64,000 nt of DNA, from positions 868,001 through 932,000 of the forward strand of contig JACJXT010000011.1 in the NCBI GenBank assembly GCA_020636535.1, written 5' to 3'. The DNA comes from Chitinophagales bacterium (GTDB lineage: Bacteria; Bacteroidota; Bacteroidia; Chitinophagales; JADIYW01). Below, piece after piece: positions 17,457-26,567 of this stretch. Positions within the stretch are counted from its first letter, which is position 1, and the number at the start of each line of letters is the position of its first letter. The notes below the pieces were generated by a model. It searched no databases. It saw only the letters and a list, made by a program, of their open reading frames with translations, and had not been told where the DNA came from. The translations under genes were made by a program, and so were the position numbers.

Positions 17457-18260
17457 TTAGAATCTGAAAATTCCGTATACTTGAATACCAGTATTTCCAG
17501 ACCATTTATTATCTCCAGCAGGAATGATAGCATCTGTTCCCATGTAGCCAGCATAGTCATTATTAATCAAATCTCTAAAACCTTGATTAACTCTTGCACC
17601 AACACCAATACCTTTGTCAGAAATATACTCTACACCTAAGTTTGCTCCAAAATCAACTCTATTGAAAAGTAGATTGCCATTAGCATCTTCATAATCTTTA
17701 CTCATCATGTTAACACTTTTTGTCTCATTTACAACTTCGTTATTTGAATTTTCGTGTATTAATTTTGCTTTTGCTGCAGCAATAAAAGAAACATAAGGAC
17801 CGAAATTGATATTGAAATTATCTCCAACATAAAATTTCATACTAACTGGAACTTCTATTTGATGTGTATTAACTTTGAAAATTAATTTTTCGCTAGTTAA
17901 AGGAACTGTACCAGATGTTCTAACGCCTTTATTTGCATAACCAGCTTCTACATCTAAAGCAAAAACATCGGTAAATCTTTTTTCGTAAGAAACAGCAGCA
18001 AAGCCACCTACTTTCATTTTGTTTCTTACATCGTTGTAGGTATTGTCGTCTCCAATTAACACAGAAGTTAATCCAATACCACCTTTAACACCAAAACCAC
18101 TTTTGTATTGTAATGGTTCTGATTCATAGCTAGTGGTAGTAGCTGTAACCATTTTTGTTTGTTGGAATCCTTCATTAGTTGAAGTTTCATTTCCTTCTTT
18201 TGCTGAAATTGTTGTTAGCATTGATACCATTGTTAATGCTGTTAAGATCATTTTTTTCAT
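17457..18260 (-). CDS. Outer-membrane beta-barrel protein (PorT/OMP_b-brl type)
   Basis: 267 residues. The signal peptide KKMILTALTMVSMLTTISA is near-identical to that of the 16920 gene. The mature protein has a linker, then strands typical of small Bacteroidota barrels: YKSGFGVKGGIGLTSVLIG, FTDVFALDVEAGYANKG, VPVSMKFYVGDNFNINFGPY, VDFGANLGVEYI, and a C-terminal strand ending in Phe (GNTGIQVYGIFRF). Likely an outer-membrane protein of unknown role. It has its own terminator and promoter. Confidence 0.85.
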   Translation of the reverse strand: MKKMILTALTMVSMLTTISAKEGNETSTNEGFQQTKMVTATTTSYESEPLQYKSGFGVKGGIGLTSVLIGDDNTYNDVRNKMKVGGFAAVSYEKRFTDVFALDVEAGYANKGVRTSGTVPLTSEKLIFKVNTHQIEVPVSMKFYVGDNFNINFGPYVSFIAAAKAKLIHENSNNEVVNETKSVNMMSKDYEDANGNLLFNRVDFGANLGVEYISDKGIGVGARVNQGFRDLINNDYAGYMGTDAIIPAGDNKWSGNTGIQVYGIFRF

Positions 18261-18380
18261 TTTTAATAATTTTAATTGTTTATAAATAATTTGTTTTAAT
18301 CATTTTGATACTGCAAATTTATAGTGCGTTTGCTTGAGTACTGTTACACAACTTTAAGATGATTTTATAAGATTTTTATT
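18261..18380 (-). repeat. Promoter/leader repeat, copy B (matches 16921-17040)
   Basis: Second copy of the duplicated promoter segment, again with a TAAATTTG -7 box (minus, 18314-18321). From 18381 to 18660 the intergenic region has no recognisable feature. Confidence 0.85.
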
Positions 18381-18663
18381 TGTGTGATTTTTTTTAGAAA
18401 TTGATAGGAATAAACAGAAATGCTAATAAATACTAGCAAATTATAGAACTTATCTTTTTATGAATCTATTATTTTGAAGTTTTCATATTGAGTGTAGCTA
18501 AACATCTCCTAAAGTTAAATAGCAATCACCGCAGTAAAAAAGACTCTTCAGCGCATTACATTTCACTCAGAGTAACTATGACTGTAAATACATTATCATC
18601 AAATGCTATCGTTATATAAATTTAATTTATAGCAACTTATTTCTGTTTCATTCAATTTAGCTG

Positions 18664-18671
18664 TATTTTTG
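18664..18671 (+). promoter_or_regulatory. Predicted lpd -7 box
   Basis: TATTTTTG fits TAnnTTTG and ends 17 nt before the lpd start. Confidence 0.5.
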
Positions 18672-18688
18672 CACTATAATTTTAAAAA

Positions 18689-20089
18689 ATGGAAAATTTT
18701 GATATTGCAATTATAGGAAGTGGTCCTGGTGGTTATGTCGCAGCAATTCGTTGTGCACAATTGGGTTTCAAAACAGCTATTATAGAAAAATACAATACGC
18801 TTGGTGGTACTTGTCTCAATGTTGGCTGTATTCCTTCTAAAGCATTGCTCGATTCTTCAGAGCATTACTACAATGCCAATCATTCGTTTGCAGAGCAAGG
18901 TATAGAAGTAAAAGACATTAAACTCAACTTTAAACAATTCATCGACAGAAAAACAAAAGTAGTAGACCAAACTTGTGCTGGTATAGATTTTCTAATGAAG
19001 AAAAACAAAATTACAGTCTATCAAGGTATTGGCTCTTTCGTAGATGCTACAACCATCAACATCAAATCAGATAAAGGCGATGAACAAATTAAAGCAAGCA
19101 ATACTATAATTGCCACAGGTTCAAAACCAAGTTCACTACCATTTATCAATATCGATAAACAAAGAGTCATTACTTCTACAGAAGCTTTGTCATTAGAAAA
19201 ACTACCAAAATCTATGGTGATAATTGGTGGAGGTGTTATTGGATTAGAATTAGGTTCTGTTTATCAACGCTTAGGTACAGAAGTAAGCGTAGTAGAATTT
19301 ATGGACAGAATTATTCCTACGATGGATGCTGATTTATCTAAAGAACTTAATCGTTCGCTAAAAAAATTAGGTATTAAGTTTTATTTATCACACAAAGTAA
19401 ATGGAGTTATTGCATCTAAAAATGAAGTTACGGTTACTGCATTAGATAAAAAAGAACAGACTGTAGAAATTAAAGCTGAGTATTGTTTAGTGGCTATCGG
19501 CAGAAAACCTTATACTGATAATCTTGGATTAGATAAAGTGGGTATTACTACAAATGAAAGAGGTCAAATTCCTGTAAACGAACATTTACAAACCAGTGTT
19601 CCAAATATTTATGCAATTGGCGATGTTATTCGTGGAGCGATGTTAGCACATAAAGCAGAAGAAGAAGGTGTGCTAGTTGCAGAAATACTAGCAGGACAAA
19701 AACCACATATCGATTATAATTTAATTCCAGGTGTGGTTTATACTTGGCCAGAAGTTGCTGCTGTTGGAAAAACAGAACAACAGTTAAAAGACGAAGGCAT
19801 TGCATACAAAATAGGTAGTTTTCCTATGCGTGCATTAGGAAGAGCAAGAGCAAGTATGGATATTGATGGTTTGGTAAAAGTATTGGCAGATGCTGAAACA
19901 GACGAAATTTTAGGTGTTCACATGATTGGTGCAAGAGCAGCAGATATGATTGCAGAAGCTGTTGTAGCAATGGAATTTAGAGCAAGTGCCGAAGATATTG
20001 CAAGAACATCACACGCACATCCAACTTATACCGAAGCCATGAAAGAAGCATGCTTAGCAGCTACCGACAACAGAGCAATGCATATATAA
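18689..20089 (+). CDS. lpdA: Dihydrolipoyl dehydrogenase (E3)
   Basis: 466 residues, the normal length. FAD-binding GSGPGGYVAAI (10-20), redox-active disulfide Cys42/Cys47 in GGTCLNVGCIPSKALL, NAD-binding IIGGGVIGLELGS (about 177-189), second FAD motif YAIGDV, and the catalytic HAHPTYTE near the C terminus. It reoxidises dihydrolipoamide of the pyruvate, 2-oxoglutarate or branched-chain dehydrogenase complexes and the glycine cleavage system. No E1 or E2 gene is adjacent. Confidence 0.97.
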   Translation: MENFDIAIIGSGPGGYVAAIRCAQLGFKTAIIEKYNTLGGTCLNVGCIPSKALLDSSEHYYNANHSFAEQGIEVKDIKLNFKQFIDRKTKVVDQTCAGIDFLMKKNKITVYQGIGSFVDATTINIKSDKGDEQIKASNTIIATGSKPSSLPFINIDKQRVITSTEALSLEKLPKSMVIIGGGVIGLELGSVYQRLGTEVSVVEFMDRIIPTMDADLSKELNRSLKKLGIKFYLSHKVNGVIASKNEVTVTALDKKEQTVEIKAEYCLVAIGRKPYTDNLGLDKVGITTNERGQIPVNEHLQTSVPNIYAIGDVIRGAMLAHKAEEEGVLVAEILAGQKPHIDYNLIPGVVYTWPEVAAVGKTEQQLKDEGIAYKIGSFPMRALGRARASMDIDGLVKVLADAETDEILGVHMIGARAADMIAEAVVAMEFRASAEDIARTSHAHPTYTEAMKEACLAATDNRAMHI

Positions 20090-20178
20090 TATAACTTAGT
20101 AGTAAGTATTGAGAATAAGTACTAATATTTTTTTGTAGAAATCTATTTTTTTTGTAGCTTTAGAGAAAATTAAAAATT

Positions 20179-21036
20179 ATGAAAAAAATTAGCATTTTAT
20201 TCCTACTTGCAATCAGTAGTATCATATTTATATTATCATGTAAAAAAGATGATGATACAGTTGTAAAAAATATGGTTATTTTAGATGATGATGGTCATGT
20301 ATATGATATTAATACGAGTACTGGTGCATTAACTTTGCTAGACAGTATTACTCTTGGAGGTTCAAATTTAAGTGGATTAAGAGATATTGAATACGACGAA
20401 GCTAATAATATGCTTTATGCTTGTTTAGACAATTCAGGTGCTGGTAAATTATTAAAAGTAAATACAGATACAAAAGTAGCAACAGTTATAGAAAGTAACT
20501 CAAGTAATAATAGGTATGGTATATCTGAATTATTAATATACAACAATAAAGTATACGGAAGTACTTGGGGTAAGGATGTTGCTCCAGTTGTAAGAGATCC
20601 TAGTTTATTTGAGTTTAACTCTAATGGTACATTCTCTCAACAATTAGTTTTTGCAAATGATGATTTATGTTGTGGAATGGGTTTAGAATTTAAAGATGCA
20701 AGCACATTTTATATAGGAAGTGAAAACAATATATACATAGGTAACTTTAGTGGAATCTTAACAGATACACTTAGTTTAACTTTAGTGGGTTTCAGTAATT
20801 CAAATACAGGATGGGGAACTGGTGATTATGTAGGTATAGCATCAATAGTAAAAGATGGAAGCGGTCAATATTATTGCACTGTTTATAATTGGGATTCACC
20901 TAATGAAGAACTCTATTTTGCTAAAGTTAGCTTTTCATCTACTACAGCAACTTTAACTTATATTGCAACTTTATCTTCTGATGACACACACAAATATAAA
21001 GGGTTAAATTATTTGCCAGAAAGTATTTTTAAGTAA
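20179..21036 (+). CDS. Lipoprotein, predicted beta-propeller fold
   Basis: 285 residues. Lipoprotein signal with Cys near residue 21 (LLAISSIIFILSCKKDDD; SCKK is the common Bacteroidota form). The mature part has propeller-like units: LDDDGHVYDINTSTGALTLL, LRDIEYDEANNMLYACLDN, ELLIYNNKVYGST and GMGLEFKDASTFYIGSEN. No enzyme motif was recognised. It is a single gene between lpd and clpX. Confidence 0.7.
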   Translation: MKKISILFLLAISSIIFILSCKKDDDTVVKNMVILDDDGHVYDINTSTGALTLLDSITLGGSNLSGLRDIEYDEANNMLYACLDNSGAGKLLKVNTDTKVATVIESNSSNNRYGISELLIYNNKVYGSTWGKDVAPVVRDPSLFEFNSNGTFSQQLVFANDDLCCGMGLEFKDASTFYIGSENNIYIGNFSGILTDTLSLTLVGFSNSNTGWGTGDYVGIASIVKDGSGQYYCTVYNWDSPNEELYFAKVSFSSTTATLTYIATLSSDDTHKYKGLNYLPESIFK

Positions 21037-21218
21037 AAAACTATTACATATAGTTTTACACTTGAATTCATAATAATATTTTTATAGTTGGTATAGAGTC
21101 AAGTTTGATAGGCAAAAAGTTAGTACGCTGTTTTTACTAAGCATATTAATACTTTGTACATTGCAGTTTAGTAAACATCAAAAAACATAAAAGCAACCTA
21201 TATGCTTTAGTTTTTATC

Positions 21219-21226
21219 TATATTTG
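21219..21226 (+). promoter_or_regulatory. Predicted clpX -7 box, nearly leaderless
   Basis: TATATTTG matches TAnnTTTG exactly and ends 4 nt before the clpX ATG at 21231. The transcript would start at or near the start codon. Confidence 0.45.
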
Positions 21227-21230
21227 TAAT

Positions 21231-22460
21231 ATGAAATCAGACAAACAGAATAGTTGCAGTTTTTGTGGAAGACATCAGGATAGAGTACAAATTTTAGTTA
21301 CTGGTTTAGATGCATTTATCTGTGAAGATTGTGTAGAACAAGCTCAGAAAATTGTTACTAGCGAACTAAAATCTGTAACACAAAAAAAACACAAAACGCA
21401 AAAAACAAAGAAACCCAAAGAAATTAAATCGTTTTTAGATGAATATATTATAGGTCAAGATGATGCTAAAAAAATAATAGCAGTTGCTGTATATAATCAC
21501 TACAAAAGATTAAATCAACACATTGACGATGATATTGAGATTGAAAAATCTAATATTATGATGGTTGGACAAACTGGAACAGGAAAAACACTTATAGCAA
21601 AAACTATTGCCAAACTACTCGATGTTCCTTTCACCATTGTAGATGCTACCGTTTTTACACAAGCTGGTTATGTTGGCGAAGATGTAGAAAGCATTCTCTC
21701 TAGGTTATTACAAGTCTGCGATTATGATATTACTGCTGCCGAAAGAGGCATCGTTTATATTGATGAAATAGACAAAATTACTAGAAGTGGCGATAATCCA
21801 TCTATTACAAAAGATGTAAGTGGCGAAGGCGTTCAACAAGCATTATTAAAACTTTTAGAAGGCACTGATGTTTTAGTTCCTCCACAAGGCGGAAGAAAAC
21901 ATCCAGAGCAAAAATTAGTAAAAATTAATACCAATAATATATTATTTATTTGTGGTGGTGCTTTTGATGGTATTGAAAAACTCATTTCTAAAAGAATGAA
22001 CTCAAGCGTAGTAGGTTTTAAAAAAGGTGTAGACGGACATGTAGTCGACAAAACTAATTTTCTACAATACATTACTCAACAAGATTTAAAATCGTATGGT
22101 TTAATTCCAGAGTTAATAGGAAGAGTGCCAGTGTTATCGCATTTAGATCCATTAGACAAAGTAGCACTAAAAGCTATTTTATTAGAACCTAAAAATGCTT
22201 TAATCAAACAGTATAAAAAGTTGTTTAAGCTAGAACATATTGAACTTATTGTTGAAGATGAAGTTATTGATATTATAGTAGATAAAGCACTAGAATATAA
22301 TTTAGGAGCAAGAGGTTTGCGTTCAATTTGCGAAGCCATTTTTACAGAAGCAATGTTTGAGTTGCCATCAGAAAAAAATGTAAAGAAATTTATGGTAGAT
22401 AAAGCATATGCATTAGAAAGAATTAGCAAATCTAAAATTTCAAAATTAAAAGTTGCCTAA
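21231..22460 (+). CDS. clpX: ATP-dependent Clp protease ATP-binding subunit ClpX
   Basis: 409 residues. The N-terminal zinc domain has Cys9, Cys12, Cys31 and Cys34. The AAA+ module has Walker A GQTGTGKT (113-120), pore loop GYVGEDV (about 146-152), Walker B IVYIDEID, and the GGRKHPEQ substrate loop. The C-terminal small domain has YNLGARGLRSI. It unfolds tagged substrates and feeds them to ClpP. clpP is not adjacent here, although many bacteria carry clpP-clpX together. Confidence 0.97.
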   Translation: MKSDKQNSCSFCGRHQDRVQILVTGLDAFICEDCVEQAQKIVTSELKSVTQKKHKTQKTKKPKEIKSFLDEYIIGQDDAKKIIAVAVYNHYKRLNQHIDDDIEIEKSNIMMVGQTGTGKTLIAKTIAKLLDVPFTIVDATVFTQAGYVGEDVESILSRLLQVCDYDITAAERGIVYIDEIDKITRSGDNPSITKDVSGEGVQQALLKLLEGTDVLVPPQGGRKHPEQKLVKINTNNILFICGGAFDGIEKLISKRMNSSVVGFKKGVDGHVVDKTNFLQYITQQDLKSYGLIPELIGRVPVLSHLDPLDKVALKAILLEPKNALIKQYKKLFKLEHIELIVEDEVIDIIVDKALEYNLGARGLRSICEAIFTEAMFELPSEKNVKKFMVDKAYALERISKSKISKLKVA

Positions 22461-22546
22461 TACTGACAAATACCCAATACTCACTACTAGATATTGACAA
22501 AAATCATTTCTTAATTACTTTTTTTTGTTTAACTTGAAAATAAAAA

Positions 22547-23374
22547 ATGAGTAAAATAATTGTTCCTTTAGATTTTTCATCAACATCGTTCAATGCATTA
22601 GAGTATGCTAAAAATTTAGCACATCAATTAAATTACGAATTGCAGTTGGTGCATTATTATCCATTACAAATTAATGCCTATACTACGCCAGAAGGTATGA
22701 TACCACTAGATGTATTAGATAATATTAAAGATGAAGCAGAGCAACGCATGCAAAAAATTGTATCTGTAATTGAACAAGAAGAAAAATACACAGTGTCCTA
22801 TCTTGTAGAAGCTGGCGATGTAGTTCCTGAATTGTCTAAGTTAGCAGAAGAAACCAATCCAGAGTTTATTATTATGGGAACAGTTGGCAACCAAACAGTA
22901 TTGAATAAACTAATAGGTAGCAATGCAGCAGGAATTGTACAAAATATAATGACACCAATTATTTTAATTCCAGCAGATTACGAATTAAAACCAATACAAA
23001 AAATTGTTTATGCTGATAGTTTTGACAAAGAAGAATTTGCTATACTAGAAGATATTATTAATCTATTACACCAATTGTCTATTAATGAAATAGATGTATT
23101 GCATATTAACGACGAACACCATATTCAAACCATAGAAAATAATGTAATTGTTAATAAAATAAATCATTACTTAGGCGAAAATAGTGCTAAGATGAATATT
23201 GTTACTGCACAAAACTTTGAAGCAGGTTTTAACGAGTTTGCAGCACAAAATGAAATTGATTTGTTGATTATGGCAACACATAAAAAGTCGTTTTTAGAAA
23301 GAATATTTACGCACAGCAATACCAAAACTATGGCAATGCACAGCAAAATACCATTACTTGTTTATCATGTGTGA
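22547..23374 (+). CDS. Universal stress protein with two UspA domains
   Basis: 275 residues made of two Usp halves. The first starts KIIVPLDFSSTSFNALEYA and has the nucleotide-loop-like IIMGTVGNQTVLNKLIGSNA (about 108-127). The second starts KIVYADSFDKEEFAILEDI and ends LLIMATHKKSFLERIFTHSN. Tandem Usp proteins of this length are common in Bacteroidota and are linked to stress survival. It stands alone, 86 nt after clpX. Confidence 0.9.
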   Translation: MSKIIVPLDFSSTSFNALEYAKNLAHQLNYELQLVHYYPLQINAYTTPEGMIPLDVLDNIKDEAEQRMQKIVSVIEQEEKYTVSYLVEAGDVVPELSKLAEETNPEFIIMGTVGNQTVLNKLIGSNAAGIVQNIMTPIILIPADYELKPIQKIVYADSFDKEEFAILEDIINLLHQLSINEIDVLHINDEHHIQTIENNVIVNKINHYLGENSAKMNIVTAQNFEAGFNEFAAQNEIDLLIMATHKKSFLERIFTHSNTKTMAMHSKIPLLVYHV

Positions 23375-23696
23375 TTGATTTAGTAATATTATAATAGGTA
23401 ATATGTTTTTCTTTTTGAGCAATAGTTATTAGAACCAGAAAAACAGCCATAAAAGCAATGGAAATAAGTCAAAAAACACTAAAAAACACCATAAAAAGCT
23501 TAATTTTTTACATTTTGACACCAGTAAGCTACTAAAAGCACCACACAAAAAATACCAAAGCCAAAATACAATTTATATAAATAAGTATATGTAATATTGT
23601 ATACTTACAATTTTTACCCTTTTTTACCTAGTTGTGCAACGATCACCAATGTTGGGCAATCGTACTTTTTTTTCGTCCGTCTGTCAGCGTTGGCAT
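23375..23696. other. Intergenic region at the 3' side of the RM unit
   Basis: No gene or terminator was recognised. The last 80 bases (about 23617-23690) are less AT-rich than the rest and read like the edge of the imported segment. A 96-codon frame here overlaps the methyltransferase gene and is not believable. Confidence 0.4.
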
Positions 23697-25016
23697 TTAT
23701 TCAGTTAAATGTTTTTCTAAAATTTCATTTATCAAGTCAGAGTACCTTGAATCTGAAAGCATTTCAAAATCTGCTATTAGTTGTTTTCCATAAGCCATTT
23801 GTGATTCAAAAAGTGTCATTTGGTCAAGGTCATTTTCCGAATTGTTTTTGCCATTTACATAATCGCCCATACCTTCAAGACCTTTAAGAAAGCGTTTCAG
23901 AATATTGTCAATAGCTTCTGAACTATTGTCAATTCCAATCCATTTTCTACCAAGTTGTTCAGCTACACCAAGTGTCGTTCCTGAACCTGCAAAACAGTCT
24001 AAAATAATATCGTCTTTATTTGATGAAGCCTTTATTATTCGTTTCAGTAATTCAGGATTCTTTTCTGTCGGATAACCTGTTATTTTGATGTTTTGGTTTA
24101 GCGAATCTTGTACATCCATCCAAATATCTTGTACGGGAATCCCTTTATCTTCATCAAAGAATACTTTTCGCCTTGGATTGCCATTAGCTGACCAATAAAT
24201 TTCGCCTTTTGCTTCAAATTCGTCTAAACGGGCAGGAGTGTATTGCCAATGTTTTCCTGGCGGAGGCAACATTCCTTTCCATTCTTTTCCTGTTTCCCCA
24301 TTTCTTATTCCTGGTGCGTGAATAGGCACTTTTTTGTACCGTCTGCCCGTAGCTTCATCTATGCAAGGATATTCTTTTAACATCTTGCTTTCCGACCAAG
24401 CAGAAGTTGCTCTATGCCAAGTAAAGTTGTTTGTTTTGGAATAGTATAAAATGTAGTCAGAAATATTCCCGTAAGTATTTCTTGTGGAGTTTTTGTTGCT
24501 ACACTTTTTTCTTGTAATGAATCCACGAAAATTCTTTGCTCCAAAAACTTCATCCATTATCACCTTAATCTGCGGTGTCATATTGTTGTCAAGATGAACA
24601 TAAATAGAACCTTCATCACTCAATAGTTCTCTTAATAGGATTAACCTGCGTCTAATGAACTCTATAAAATGGCTTCCAACCAAATCGTCTTTATAAGAGT
24701 CCTTTTGATTTCGAGACTGAAAAACGCTGTTTGTACCATAAGGTGGGTCAATGTATATGAGTTTAACTTTTCCTTTTAATTTTTGAGATTGTAATAGATA
24801 GCGGAGTACATCTAAATTGTCTCCGTAGAAAAGTTTGTTTTCCTTGAATTCGCCATAGAGCGATTCATAATTTTCGGTGTAAGCAGTTGAAATAATTTCT
24901 TGTTCAGGTAGTTTCCCCTTATAGGTTATTTCATAGTCTGTTTCAAACGGAAACTTTTCCGATGAAATAATTTGAACTTCTTCTTGCCATTTATTTTTTG
25001 TGATTCCTGTTGCCAT
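23697..25016 (-). CDS. DNA methyltransferase (adenine-N6 or cytosine-N4, beta-type motif order)
   Basis: 439 residues. The catalytic motif DPPY (90-93, in KLIYIDPPYGTNS) precedes the AdoMet-binding FAGSGTT (342-348, in ILDCFAGSGTTLGVAEQLG). This is the beta order of amino-methyltransferases. The region in between (about 170-300) would hold target recognition. It methylates a DNA site; the sequence is unknown. It is the last gene of a three-gene minus-strand unit, 3 nt after the putative nuclease gene. Base composition is higher in G+C than nearby genes, which suggests acquisition by transfer. Confidence 0.92.
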   Translation of the reverse strand: MATGITKNKWQEEVQIISSEKFPFETDYEITYKGKLPEQEIISTAYTENYESLYGEFKENKLFYGDNLDVLRYLLQSQKLKGKVKLIYIDPPYGTNSVFQSRNQKDSYKDDLVGSHFIEFIRRRLILLRELLSDEGSIYVHLDNNMTPQIKVIMDEVFGAKNFRGFITRKKCSNKNSTRNTYGNISDYILYYSKTNNFTWHRATSAWSESKMLKEYPCIDEATGRRYKKVPIHAPGIRNGETGKEWKGMLPPPGKHWQYTPARLDEFEAKGEIYWSANGNPRRKVFFDEDKGIPVQDIWMDVQDSLNQNIKITGYPTEKNPELLKRIIKASSNKDDIILDCFAGSGTTLGVAEQLGRKWIGIDNSSEAIDNILKRFLKGLEGMGDYVNGKNNSENDLDQMTLFESQMAYGKQLIADFEMLSDSRYSDLINEILEKHLTE

Positions 25017-25019
25017 AGT

Positions 25020-25880
25020 CTAACTGTTTAACCAATCAAGGGTGATTCGCTCAATAATCATTCTTAATGTTACTACCATAACATCATCAGATGCATCTTC
25101 GATATAACTATAATCATCCCACATTGAACCAAGTAAAAGACCTGGGCCATCATTTACAAAAATGATTTTGGTTCTCAAGTCTTTGCCAATTGCATAATCG
25201 AGTATTTCACGAGAGGCATTTGAATATCCACCTGTTCTATCATCTTCCTGAGCACCGCCACGGTCAGAATCATACCTTGCAAATCCTATGGCTAAGATTT
25301 TCTTTCCATCTTTGATGATAAAATCTGCTGGTCTGTCAGGTTTTGGGTAGTCTTCGAATACGTCTCCAAGCAAAATATCCTTTCCTGCTCGTTCAGGACC
25401 ACTAATTTCAAAATCTGGGAATTTGCTTCTTAAAAGCTCGAACATTCTTTCTGTCATATCATAACCTTTTTTGCCCCTGTCTTTATATTCCCAAAGCACA
25501 GCACATAGTGCTTCATCAGGCATAGGTCGAGAAACAAATGCTTTTTGAACTTCAACAATAGGTCTGAATCCTTTGCCAAATTCTTTGCAAATCCATTCAG
25601 CTTTTCTTTTTTGCTTTAGCATTTCTACGGGAGTATTCGGACTAACATATTTCCTAAAAACTCTTGCTAATTGTATTCTCATCCACGGTTGACGAACATC
25701 CACAGTCTGTAAGAACAGCTTTTCTGAGGTCTCACTTGATTTTAACAATTGTCCGAAAAGTTCAAGGACTGGTCTGTAAAGGTTACAAGCATCCACAAGA
25801 ATGTCTGGATAAAATTCTCCTGTTGCTAATGTTATCCAATTTGCGTTTTCGGGTTTATAGTCCCTGAATGTTTTTGCCAT
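25020..25880 (-). CDS. Probable type II restriction endonuclease
   Basis: 286 residues. I do not recognise a named family. Its position between a regulator and a DNA methyltransferase, with gaps of 1 and 3 nt, is that of a type II enzyme. A possible nuclease core is PADFIIKDGKKILAIGFARY (184-203) followed by DSDRGGAQEDDRTGGY: an acidic residue at a strand start, then a strand and charged residues, loosely like PD-(D/E)XK enzymes, but no clean ExK is seen. The N-terminal half (QTVDVRQPWMRIQLARVFRK) may bind DNA. The role is inferred mainly from context. Confidence 0.65.
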   Translation of the reverse strand: MAKTFRDYKPENANWITLATGEFYPDILVDACNLYRPVLELFGQLLKSSETSEKLFLQTVDVRQPWMRIQLARVFRKYVSPNTPVEMLKQKRKAEWICKEFGKGFRPIVEVQKAFVSRPMPDEALCAVLWEYKDRGKKGYDMTERMFELLRSKFPDFEISGPERAGKDILLGDVFEDYPKPDRPADFIIKDGKKILAIGFARYDSDRGGAQEDDRTGGYSNASREILDYAIGKDLRTKIIFVNDGPGLLLGSMWDDYSYIEDASDDVMVVTLRMIIERITLDWLNS

Positions 25881-25881
25881 A

Positions 25882-26196
25882 TTATGTTCGTTCTTTATAG
25901 TATTTGATTTTTTCTTCTGCCACTTTCAATATTTCTATTCCGTCTTCTTCACCCAATAATTCGTAAGTGATTTTGTCACTTAGGTATCTGATTTTTAATT
26001 CGGCTTTATCAATATTGAAGATTCTCGCAATTCCATCGATTATTTGCTCGTTTGCATTGCGTGCGTTCTTCTCAATTTTACTTAGAGTAGAGGTGTCAAT
26101 ATCCAATTCTGCCGCAACTTTTCTTAACGGAAGATTGGAGTTTTCTCTTAGTTCTCTAAGGTATTCGCCAAATGAAATATTGTCTATTATTGCCAT
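25882..26196 (-). CDS. XRE-family HTH regulator, likely controller of the RM unit
   Basis: 104 residues. The HTH spans about 9-64: FGEYLRELRENSNLPLRKVA, ELDIDTSTLSKIEKNARN and IIDGIARIFNIDKAEL. This is the lambda-repressor-like fold of C proteins that time restriction-enzyme expression. The C-terminal 35 residues form a further helical part. It is the first gene of the unit, one base before the nuclease gene. An inverted repeat GGACTTAATTTGTCC lies just upstream and may be its operator. A controller role is inference. Confidence 0.8.
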   Translation of the reverse strand: MAIIDNISFGEYLRELRENSNLPLRKVAAELDIDTSTLSKIEKNARNANEQIIDGIARIFNIDKAELKIRYLSDKITYELLGEEDGIEILKVAEEKIKYYKERT

Positions 26197-26202
26197 TTTT
26201 TG

Positions 26203-26227
26203 TTTGGACTTAATTTGTCCAAAAATA
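26203..26227 (-). promoter_or_regulatory. Operator-like inverted repeat overlapping the RM promoter
   Basis: TTTGGAC and GTCCAAA flank a 7-nt centre (26203-26223). On the minus strand the predicted -7 box TATTTTTG (26220-26227) overlaps its upstream arm, and the HTH gene starts 7 nt downstream. Confidence 0.5.
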
Positions 26228-26390
26228 AGTAGATTTTCCCAAAAAGTTATTTCATTTTGCTTCTTTTTATTAACAGTTTATTCGAGCGTTGGGAAGAAAC
26301 AGCTCTTTTGGTTTTTTCAGTGTTGGCTTCCGTGTCGGCAAAAACCAAATGTGCTGTTTGTGCGGCTGGCTTTTCAGTATGTTGCCCAAC

Positions 26391-26567
26391 GGAGGGCGGA
26401 TTTACGAAGTTACGAAACGCAAACGGAGTTTGCAAGTGTAGTAATTTCGTAAATCCGCTGATGTGTTGAAGGTCGTAGCGACAGCGAAGACCGTTCGACG
26501 CATCAGCGGATGTAATCCGCCCTCCGATGTGCAAAAGACGCAGCGGTAGCGGAGACTTTTGCACATC
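26391..26567. repeat. Multibranched hairpin array beside the RM unit
   Basis: A 12-bp outer stem GGAGGGCGGATT (26391-26402) pairs with AATCCGCCCTCC (26514-26525). Inside or alternative to it are hairpins at 26396-26458 (13-bp ends), 26459-26505 (about 16-bp ends) and 26506-26520. A further hairpin follows at 26526-26567 (12-bp ends). The loops of the second and last hairpins are alike (GTAGCGACAGCGA and GCAGCGGTAGCGG). G+C is far above the surroundings. No open frame in this stretch looks real. Confidence 0.7.

Noticed and set aside
23597..23887. 96-codon plus-strand open frame
   Set aside because: It lies largely antisense to the 3' end of the methyltransferase gene and has no independent support.
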